A DNA stretch of 20,144 nt from DATDVT01 sp035289905 (GTDB lineage: Archaea > Nanobdellota > Nanobdellia > SCGC-AAA011-G17 > GW2011-AR18): NCBI GenBank assembly GCA_035289905.1, contig DATDVT010000013.1, forward strand, positions 1 through 20,144, read 5' to 3'. The translations under genes and the position numbers were made by a program. Positions 15,284 to 20,144 of the stretch are shown here, in pieces. Every line of letters begins with the position of its first letter. Position 1 is the stretch's first letter. A model generated the notes under the pieces. The model ran no database searches. It had not been told where the DNA came from and worked only from the letters and a program-made list of their open reading frames with translations.

Positions 15284-15302
15284 CCTTAAAGAATCAATGC
15301 CA
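15284..15302. repeat. Alpha remnant, right end of the cassette array
   Basis: CCTTAAAGAATCAATGCC matches the middle of alpha (compare 12264 and 13830). No beta, gamma or delta follows, and no further spacer occurs to the right. The rest of 15230-15388 contains only a promoter-like TTATAAATTT (15339-15348) and a TGAC...GTCA inverted repeat near 15360-15375. Confidence 0.6.
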
Positions 15303-15388
15303 TCTGCATTTTGTAGTGTTGCCCTAAAAGTGCTCTCCTTATAAATTTAGCTTAAATTTTGACCACAAAGTCAGCAAAAGCAAGTAAA

Positions 15389-15433
15389 ATGGTAAACGGT
15401 GTCACAGAAAGTCAAAAAGGAGGTAGAAAATGA
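15389..15433 (+). CDS. Possible 14-residue leader peptide
   Basis: ATG at 15389 opens a frame encoding MVNGVTESQKGGRK, whose TGA overlaps the ATG of the next gene (ATGA at 15430). A GGAGG ribosome site for the downstream gene lies within it. A TATA-like CTTAAATTTT about 30 bases upstream would give a nearly leaderless start. There is no regulatory codon run, so this is only a candidate. Confidence 0.25.
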   Translation: MVNGVTESQKGGRK

Positions 15434-15666
15434 AAAAGGAAACTTTAAAAGATAAGGAAGCTAATAATAGAAATAAAAAGAGGAAAGAAATGGCTAAAAA
15501 GCCCGAAATAGAGGACTATATAATTTATTTTACTGTTGGAGCTTTAGCTGGAAAATTTGTCGAAGTACTCTTAAATATCCAACCAGATAAATTATGGTGG
15601 GTCAGTTTTATTTCAGGAGGAATATTAGGATTAATTGTATTAAATAGAAAGAGGCTATCTAAATAA
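15430..15666 (+). CDS. Small membrane protein with basic N-terminus
   Basis: A 78-residue protein. A highly charged N-terminal 30 residues (Lys/Glu-rich) are followed by two hydrophobic segments (about residues 30-48 and 55-72) separated by NIQPDKLWW. GGAGG 6 bases before the ATG marks the start. The stop overlaps the next start (TAATG), so it is coupled to the membrane protein that follows. No family recognised. Confidence 0.6.
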   Translation: MKKETLKDKEANNRNKKRKEMAKKPEIEDYIIYFTVGALAGKFVEVLLNIQPDKLWWVSFISGGILGLIVLNRKRLSK

Positions 15667-15977
15667 TGTTTAATGAAATTTATAATTATTTAAATAGCTT
15701 TGTTGGTTATTTTTTAATTGCATTTTTAGTCACATGGATTATAATATTTATTAAAAAATTGCGTTTTCATAAAAAAATTGAAGAGACTTCTTCTATTAAA
15801 TTATTCTTTGATATTATCGGATTAATATCAATAATACCCTTATTTTATTGGGCTATGAGTGATGGTAAGTTTGTTTTAGGAACTAGTGCAAATGATTTAT
15901 TAATTCCAATAGGAGTAACTATTATCTTCATATTAATACACATACCAAAAGAAATAGGTAAGTATTTGCATACTTAA
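15666..15977 (+). CDS. Three-helix membrane protein, unknown function
   Basis: A 103-residue protein with hydrophobic segments at about residues 10-30, 45-63 and 75-93, coupled to the preceding small membrane protein by a one-base overlap. No catalytic motif is seen. The two could form one membrane complex. Confidence 0.6.
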   Translation: MFNEIYNYLNSFVGYFLIAFLVTWIIIFIKKLRFHKKIEETSSIKLFFDIIGLISIIPLFYWAMSDGKFVLGTSANDLLIPIGVTIIFILIHIPKEIGKYLHT

Positions 15978-16049
15978 CCAAATCTTTGTTTTTGATATAT
16001 ATGAGTCTATTATAACATATTTTTTAAAATCTAATTACCTAACTTAATA

Positions 16050-16835
16050 ATGGTTGAAAAACAAAATGTAACTGATACAACTCCTATAGAAACAAAAGAA
16101 AAAGATTTGCTAATAAAATCAGAAAAGGCTAAAAAAAACTGGGCAGCATACAAGTCAATTGAAGATGACATGGGAAGAATAGTAGAATATTTGCCATTAG
16201 AAACCAAACAGTATATGGTATTTTCATTTAAACTAGCAGATATTATCATTAGATGCTGTACACAAGTAGAATCCGTATTCAAAGACTTAGTAAGAGAAAG
16301 AATGTTTTTAGAAAATTTAAGTAAAGATGATTATGAAAAACTGAAAGAGAAAGTAGATAATAGTAAGACAAACATCTTAGACTTTCTTAAAGCATTTGAT
16401 AATAAATTAAATCTTACCAAAGAAGCATTTACTATAAGAGCTAACGGAGATGCTTTCGCGCCATTTAGTATTTTCTTTGAAGATGAAACAAATAAAAGCA
16501 TTCCTTTTTGGTGGACAACTTATAATAAACTAAAACATGACTACTCAAAAAACCTAGAATTAGCAAATTTACAAGCAGCAATATGTGCTTTAGGAAGTTT
16601 GTTTATATTAAACTGCAAAATTCCGTATAATCAAGAAACATTAATTTTAAACGGAGTAATATCTTCTCCCAATTTTATTCATATAGGTCACTTTTTGGGT
16701 TATATGGCGCAAGAAGAAAAAACTAAAATTTATAATGTATTGGCTCAAACAAGTATATTCCAATATTGGGTATCCTACAATTTAGAGACAATTGGTTTAA
16801 CAGTTACTGGTTCCATGCAAGTTGGAAGCATATAA
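16050..16835 (+). CDS. Helical protein with a YNxLKH motif, possibly HEPN-like
   Basis: A 261-residue soluble protein, mostly helical, with a charged N-terminal 30 residues. The most distinctive part is PFWWTTYNKLKHDYSKNLEL (residues 152-171; N159 and H163), followed by a hydrophobic helix AAICALGSLFIL. A W-W-x-x-Y-N-x-L-K-H segment before a helix is seen in HEPN-like and abortive-infection-type proteins, where the K-H pair may belong to an RNase site. This is inference; I do not know the exact family. It has its own AT-rich promoter (about 15995-16025) and no close partner. Confidence 0.6.
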   Translation: MVEKQNVTDTTPIETKEKDLLIKSEKAKKNWAAYKSIEDDMGRIVEYLPLETKQYMVFSFKLADIIIRCCTQVESVFKDLVRERMFLENLSKDDYEKLKEKVDNSKTNILDFLKAFDNKLNLTKEAFTIRANGDAFAPFSIFFEDETNKSIPFWWTTYNKLKHDYSKNLELANLQAAICALGSLFILNCKIPYNQETLILNGVISSPNFIHIGHFLGYMAQEEKTKIYNVLAQTSIFQYWVSYNLETIGLTVTGSMQVGSI

Positions 16836-16855
16836 ATTAAGACTGTATAGATTAT

Positions 16856-17041
16856 CTAATGATGGCCAGACCATCTTATGTTTAATACAAATGCTATTAA
16901 AACTATACCAATAACAGTAATTGCCCCACCTATAAATGAATTAGACATACTTTCAAAGAAAATATAAGAAACTAAACCATAAATAACTCCTAAAATAATT
17001 AAAAATGCACTAAACCACAACAGAGCTTGTCTTGGAGTCAT
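16856..17041 (-). CDS. Two-helix small membrane protein
   Basis: A 61-residue protein with hydrophobic segments at residues 8-28 and 36-54 and the ending RWSGHH. The gene is convergent with the YNxLKH gene. A TATA-like TTTATAAGT upstream on the minus strand (about 17060-17070) fits a short-leader message. No family recognised. Confidence 0.5.
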   Translation of the reverse strand: MTPRQALLWFSAFLIILGVIYGLVSYIFFESMSNSFIGGAITVIGIVLIAFVLNIRWSGHH

Positions 17042-17123
17042 GTTAATTATAACAAGTTCTTACTTATAAATTTATTTATTTTAAATTCTTATTCAAAATT
17101 GTAAAAAGCAAAAAGTCTACTAT

Positions 17124-17822
17124 TTAAGAAATGATTTTCTTTTCTACTTTTAAATCCTCAATAAAACTAAAAGTCAAGTTATGAACTTCATCTACTTCAT
17201 ATAATAATTTATTATTCACTTTATTCTTATTACAAAAAAGATGAACAATAGCACCATCATCCTTAGCTTTTCTTATGGCAGGGATAAAATCGGAATCTCC
17301 AGCAATAATTACGGCATGTTGTACTTGTCTATCAAAACATTTATCAACAATGTCTAATGACATTAAAACATCTACTCCTTTCTGTTTAAATTCTCCTTTT
17401 ATTAACTGTAATTCTCCATATTTAACCTCAAATCTTGGAAATCTTTTTAGTTTATTATAAAATTTTTCTTTATAATCATAAAGTTTCTGGTCACTATCCG
17501 TCTGTTCTTGTGAATAATTTATAGGGTTTATATCTATACCTTTTTCTTTTAGGCATTTTTCACAAAATAGTTTTTTACTCCCATCAGTTTTGAAGTGTAT
17601 CTCAAATTCAGAATTACAATTATAGCATTTTATTTTATACATTTTTCTTATAATTGGTAAGCAATTATAATAATATATTCTTAGAACCTCTAGCTTTAAT
17701 ACTTGACATATTTTGTTAGTAAAATCAAGGTAATTCAATGGGAAATTTTCCCATTTCCTTAAAAGAGAATCCAAATATCCTCCATCAATAAATATAGCAC
17801 ATTTTTCAAGATTTTCTTTCAT
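17124..17822 (-). CDS. NYN-domain protein with an inserted zinc ribbon
   Basis: A 232-residue protein. The NYN core is split: CAIFIDGGYLDSLLRKW (D13) at the N-terminus, then KGVDVLMSLDIVDKC (D151, D157) and AVIIAGDSDFIPAIRKAKDD (D176, D178). Between them lies a zinc ribbon, C66-x2-C69 and C87-x2-C90. NYN domains are PIN-like, Mg-dependent RNases, and the ribbon could bind the RNA target. The start is set by the ATG after a strong hairpin. It is related in fold, but not closely in sequence, to the NYN protein at 13137-13727, which lacks the ribbon. Confidence 0.85.
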   Translation of the reverse strand: MKENLEKCAIFIDGGYLDSLLRKWENFPLNYLDFTNKICQVLKLEVLRIYYYNCLPIIRKMYKIKCYNCNSEFEIHFKTDGSKKLFCEKCLKEKGIDINPINYSQEQTDSDQKLYDYKEKFYNKLKRFPRFEVKYGELQLIKGEFKQKGVDVLMSLDIVDKCFDRQVQHAVIIAGDSDFIPAIRKAKDDGAIVHLFCNKNKVNNKLLYEVDEVHNLTFSFIEDLKVEKKIIS

Positions 17823-17832
17823 GTGAATTAAG

Positions 17833-17861
17833 CCAAAGGGTGCCTTAACGACACCCGTTGG
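17833..17861 (-). promoter_or_regulatory. Hairpin 10 bases before the zinc-ribbon NYN start
   Basis: On the minus strand CCAA-C-GGGTG and CACCC-T-TTGG form 9 base pairs with one mismatch around a nine-base loop. A TATA-like run (ATATATATTATAA, about 17873-17885) places the transcript start close to the hairpin. The spacing to the start codon is like that at the other NYN gene. Confidence 0.6.
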
Positions 17862-17949
17862 AAAGTAGATTATAATATATATTGCCCCACCAATATTATA
17901 AACTTTTCTATTTTTGAATTTTTATTCAGTTTCATTTATAAAGACCTAC

Positions 17950-18108
17950 CTATTTGTCTTTCTCAGTAAATAGCTTCCTTAGAGCAAAATTGACAACTTG
18001 AGCTCTGCTTCTTAGGTCAAGGTACTCATTTTCCTTTCTCCATTTATCTATATAATGAGCTAATTTTTCTGGTATTGAAATATTAACATATCTTGCTTTG
18101 CTTGCCAT
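17950..18108 (-). CDS. Ribbon-helix-helix (CopG/ParD-like) DNA-binding regulator, 52 aa
   Basis: A 52-residue protein. The beta strand is KARYVNISIPEKLAHYIDKW, then a helix-turn-helix part with LRSRAQVVNFALRKLF. R-Y-V-N-I-S-I-P-E-K-L at the N-terminus and S-R-A-Q-V-V in the second helix are typical of the RHH fold, which binds DNA as a dimer through the strand. GGAG sits 6 bases before the ATG. It diverges from the Cys-rich operon at 18195, and inverted operators fill the gap, so it probably regulates that operon and itself. No adjacent toxin gene is seen. Confidence 0.8.
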   Translation of the reverse strand: MASKARYVNISIPEKLAHYIDKWRKENEYLDLRSRAQVVNFALRKLFTEKDK

Positions 18109-18138
18109 TTTTAACTCCTAATTATGAGTGAATCTTCA

Positions 18139-18187
18139 TTCAATATTGAGCGAAACTTTTTTAAATAGACTTTCACGCAATATTAAG
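18139..18187. promoter_or_regulatory. Paired inverted operators around the promoter of the Cys-rich operon
   Basis: TTCAATATTGAGCGAAA (18139-18155) and, inverted, TTTCACGCAATATTAAG (18171-18187) flank the TATA box TTTAAATA (18160-18167), which is about 28 bases before the ATG at 18195. The two arms match at about 13 of 17 positions. They are likely targets of the RHH protein encoded divergently. Confidence 0.6.
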
Positions 18188-18194
18188 TGATAAA

Positions 18195-18686
18195 ATGAAG
18201 AAGGCTTTACAAATTGCCCTAGCAGTTTTTATTATTCTTATCATAGCCATGAATGTCGTGTTTATTACAAAATATACCAATCTTGGCAAATCTTTTACAG
18301 GAAAAGTAATTTCTGCTTATGATGATGCAACTAATAAATTTGTTTGCAAACAACAGTCCTATGAAAGTAAAGAGTATTATGATGAACAAGTTCCATATCA
18401 AAGTTCAGAAACTTATACAGAAGTAGTTTCTGGTAAAAGCTGTGATTATGTTAATGGATGTTATTGTATTCATACAAGTTGGTTAGGATTAGGTGCATGT
18501 GATAGTTGTAAATGCACCAAAGAAAGAAGTGTTACAAAATATAAAACAGAAACTAAATCAAGAACTATAACCAAACTAAAAGATGTTTGTATTTATGTAA
18601 AAAAATGGCAGACTCCAAATTATAATGATAATTGGTTAACTTACCCAGAAATTTATGACAAAAATGGCCAAAGAATATATCAGTAA
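18195..18686 (+). CDS. Membrane-anchored or secreted Cys-rich protein
   Basis: A 163-residue protein. Residues 5-26 form a single hydrophobic segment (signal or anchor) after MKK; the rest is predicted outside the cell. Eight cysteines (51, 83, 89, 91, 102, 105, 107, 132) occur, five of them in the cluster GACDSCKCTKE and its neighbourhood, suggesting disulfides or a metal site. There are also repeated Tyr/Glu/Lys segments (SYESKEYYDEQVPYQSSETY and KYKTETKSRT). No known family. First gene of a three-gene operon under the divergent RHH regulator; the next gene overlaps its end. Confidence 0.65.
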   Translation: MKKALQIALAVFIILIIAMNVVFITKYTNLGKSFTGKVISAYDDATNKFVCKQQSYESKEYYDEQVPYQSSETYTEVVSGKSCDYVNGCYCIHTSWLGLGACDSCKCTKERSVTKYKTETKSRTITKLKDVCIYVKKWQTPNYNDNWLTYPEIYDKNGQRIYQ

Positions 18687-19179
18687 AATTAATTTTTATT
18701 TAGCAATTTTATTTTTAATAATCTTAATTGCATCATTTGTTTCTTCTCAAAATCAACACCAAACAAAAGCTTATACTTGCTTAGATGGTAATAAAAAATA
18801 TGATGGATTATACAATCCATATAGTAATCGTTGGTGTCCAAATCCAAATGATAATAATTATATTAGAACAGGATTAGATGGGTCTACTGGAGTTTGCTTT
18901 AGTTTATCCAATGAACCATTAGAATGTAATAAAAAAAGAGTCTTTTGTTATGAGCCAATTGAAGGAGTTTGTCAATATGTTCCAGTATTCGGAGAATGTG
19001 GCTATAGGCAATTTGCAAGTTTAGATGATTGTAGAAATTTTATTAGTTACTATCAAGAATCTGAAGAGAAACCTAAAAATAATTTGGTAAATTATAGCAT
19101 ATTATTAGCATTTCTCTCTATTATAATTTTAGTTGTATTAGTTATTATCCTAATTAAACTAATCAGGAAGAAAAAATAA
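18655..19179 (+). CDS. Cys-rich protein with signal and C-terminal membrane anchor
   Basis: A 174-residue protein; the start is either ATG 18655 or the ATG at 18664. An N-terminal helix (residues 14-31) and a C-terminal helix (145-170) followed by RKKK frame an outer domain with eight cysteines (42, 61, 81, 91, 98, 106, 115, 126). The end of that domain, FGECGYRQFASLDDCRNF, resembles the last part of Kunitz-type domains (C-G-x-x-x-F-x-S-x-x-x-C); this is a resemblance only. It overlaps the gene before it by 32 bases and abuts the next. Confidence 0.65.
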   Translation: MTKMAKEYISKINFYLAILFLIILIASFVSSQNQHQTKAYTCLDGNKKYDGLYNPYSNRWCPNPNDNNYIRTGLDGSTGVCFSLSNEPLECNKKRVFCYEPIEGVCQYVPVFGECGYRQFASLDDCRNFISYYQESEEKPKNNLVNYSILLAFLSIIILVVLVIILIKLIRKKK

Positions 19180-19914
19180 ATGGTAAAGAAATTCCAAATA
19201 ACTATCATAGTATTATTTGTTCTTTTAATAGTATCACTTTTAGCTAATGCAGTTTTCTTATATAATAAAAGCTTAAACTCTCAGAGCTCAGAACAAAATA
19301 ATCAACAATCGGATGACATTTACAAGCCTCAATTAACAGTTCAAGAAACATCTTTTAAATGCCTTGCCCCATATATCCAAGTTGGTAGTTCTTGCTGTTT
19401 AGATAACAACTCAAATAACTTCTGTGATAAAGATGAAACAAAGTCTCAACCTGAAACAGTTAATAAAAAAGATTATAATAGCATTTTATGCTATTATCTA
19501 AGAGGAGATATTTGTACAGTAGTTATGCTATCTGGAGATTATAGCCAATGCCCATCAAGTTATTTTAAAAGTAAAAATGAATGCGAATCTTCCTCTGGAA
19601 TATCAAGAGGTGTTGTAATAAGTGCACTATTAAATTCAGATGCAGTTGCGGGGGAAGAAATGATAATCAAAGCAACATTAACTAATGTTGGTTCTACTAG
19701 GACATATTATAGAATAACTGTTAATGGTTATGGTTCATGGGCTTCATTAGACTCAATCAGCTCAGAAACACTTTCTTTAGATGCTGGAAGAAATGGTGAT
19801 GTTTTCATAAAACTTACACCTAATGGTGATGCATCAGGAAACCAAGAGTTTACTATTCTAGTAATTTTTAATAGTGAAACTAGAGAACAAAGAATATCGA
19901 TTCCTATTAATTAA
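19180..19914 (+). CDS. Anchored Cys-rich protein with a C-terminal beta-sandwich domain
   Basis: A 244-residue protein starting right after the previous stop. Hydrophobic anchor at residues 8-28, a Ser/Gln/Asn-rich linker, then CLAPYIQVGSSCCLDNNSNN with FCDKDE, a Cys-Cys plus Asp/Asn loop common in DPANN surface proteins and possibly calcium-binding. A second small module (C104, C112, C124, C135) ends in YFKSKNECE, resembling the Cys module of the neighbour. Residues about 145-244 (MIIKATLTNVGSTRTYYRIT and later strands) look like an immunoglobulin-like CARDB/NEW3-type domain. It probably acts at the cell surface with the two upstream proteins. Confidence 0.7.
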   Translation: MVKKFQITIIVLFVLLIVSLLANAVFLYNKSLNSQSSEQNNQQSDDIYKPQLTVQETSFKCLAPYIQVGSSCCLDNNSNNFCDKDETKSQPETVNKKDYNSILCYYLRGDICTVVMLSGDYSQCPSSYFKSKNECESSSGISRGVVISALLNSDAVAGEEMIIKATLTNVGSTRTYYRITVNGYGSWASLDSISSETLSLDAGRNGDVFIKLTPNGDASGNQEFTILVIFNSETREQRISIPIN

Positions 19915-19919
19915 AGCTC

Positions 19920-19961
19920 CCGTAAGAAATCCTATTGCTTTAGCTAAAGGATGAATTACGG
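19920..19961. repeat. Long interrupted hairpin after the Cys-rich operon
   Basis: CCGTAA (19920-19925) pairs with TTACGG (19956-19961), ATCC with GGAT further in, and the top is the palindrome TTTAGCTAAA. The left arm (CTCCCGTAAG) is the same as the start of alpha in the spacer repeats. It could be a terminator or a recombination end. Confidence 0.55.
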
Positions 19962-19990
19962 CAGTTATTTATTTCTTGAATAATTATAAA

Positions 19991-20014
19991 CAATGAGCTG
20001 GTTGTAGCTCATTG
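19991..20014 (+). mobile_element. Left-end hairpin of an IS200/IS605-type element
   Basis: CAATGAGCT and AGCTCATTG form a perfect 9-bp stem around the loop GGTTGT. A subterminal hairpin about 60-80 bases before tnpA is the left-end recognition structure of IS200/IS605 elements, which move as single strands. The rest of the element lies beyond the window. Confidence 0.6.
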
Positions 20015-20072
20015 AAAACTCAATGTTAGCTATAGCTATGCTTCTAAGTAAATAAATTTATCGGAGGATAAA

Positions 20073-20144
20073 ATGTACAAGCATTATGCAACATCAGTAG
20101 GAAACAATCTAAAACATATACAATTAACAACAAAATATAGATAC
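20073..20144 (+). CDS. tnpA: Start of an IS200-like TnpA transposase (partial)
   Basis: The window ends inside the gene. The 24 visible residues begin MYKHYATSVGNNLKHI and end TTKYRY. The pattern S-V-x-x-N-x-x-H-I-x-x-x-x-K-Y-R-Y is the usual N-terminus of Y1/HUH transposases of the IS200 family; the catalytic HUH and tyrosine lie further on. GGAGGA (20063-20068) is a good ribosome site. The hairpin upstream supports the call. Confidence 0.65.
   Translation, partial: MYKHYATSVGNNLKHIQLTTKYRY

Noticed and set aside
6227..15302. CRISPR array or classical integron attC sites
   Set aside because: The repeats are long, composite and hundreds of bases apart with genes between, so they are not CRISPR. 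No paired RYYYAAC/GTTRRRY boxes of an attC hairpin were found, and no integrase is present.
16031..16282. Minus-strand ORF opposite the YNxLKH gene
   Set aside because: It lies across the start of a longer, coherent gene and its promoter; it is a shadow.

Overview
The window looks like a piece of an AT-rich archaeal chromosome, most likely a DPANN lineage of the Pacearchaeota/Woesearchaeota type. I infer this from several signs. TATA boxes lie about 25 bases before starts, several messages look leaderless, and other genes carry GGAG/GGAGG ribosome sites. Archaeal-type RelE, MNT/HEPN and ribbon-helix-helix modules are present, and the secreted proteins are Cys-rich with a Cys-Cys plus Asp/Asn loop motif common in DPANN archaea. 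No rRNA, tRNA or CRISPR array was seen.

Bases 1-6213 are the end of a cell-surface glycan locus. It holds the tail of a membrane-anchored GT2 enzyme, three GT4 glycosyltransferases, a polytopic GT-C-like membrane protein and a four-helix membrane protein, mostly overlapping by a few bases as one operon. A small protein of unknown family (148-609) interrupts it. A conserved structured element in convergent orientation follows that gene.

Bases about 6227-15300 form a cassette array. Small self-contained modules sit one after another: an antitoxin with a convergent RelE, MNT/HEPN, a membrane protein, wHTH/PIN, RelE/antitoxin, a second copy of the unknown protein with its structured element, antitoxin/RelE, a NYN ribonuclease, and a second MNT/HEPN. 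Between them lie copies of one composite spacer built from up to four sub-repeats (here alpha, beta, gamma, delta). These always occur in the same order and on the same strand, whichever way the genes point. This integron-like layout, without a visible integrase, is the main finding. Two antitoxin genes share a 69-base identical promoter and start, so promoters and coding parts have been recombined.

A second finding is the paired family of about 153 residues. Both copies have, just past the stop codon and on the opposite strand, a 60-75 base element with conserved boxes (CTGACGAA and AGTAGGAT) around a hairpin whose stem is kept by compensating changes. It is a candidate small RNA gene, with TATA boxes at sensible distances.

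Bases 15389-17822 carry small membrane proteins, a possible leader peptide, a YNxLKH (HEPN-like) protein and a zinc-ribbon NYN protein. Both NYN genes of the window have a strong hairpin 8-10 bases before the start codon.

Bases 17950-19914 hold a 52-residue ribbon-helix-helix regulator, divergent from a three-gene operon of Cys-rich secreted or anchored proteins; matched inverted operators lie between them. The window ends in the left end of an IS200/IS605 element (hairpin plus the start of tnpA).
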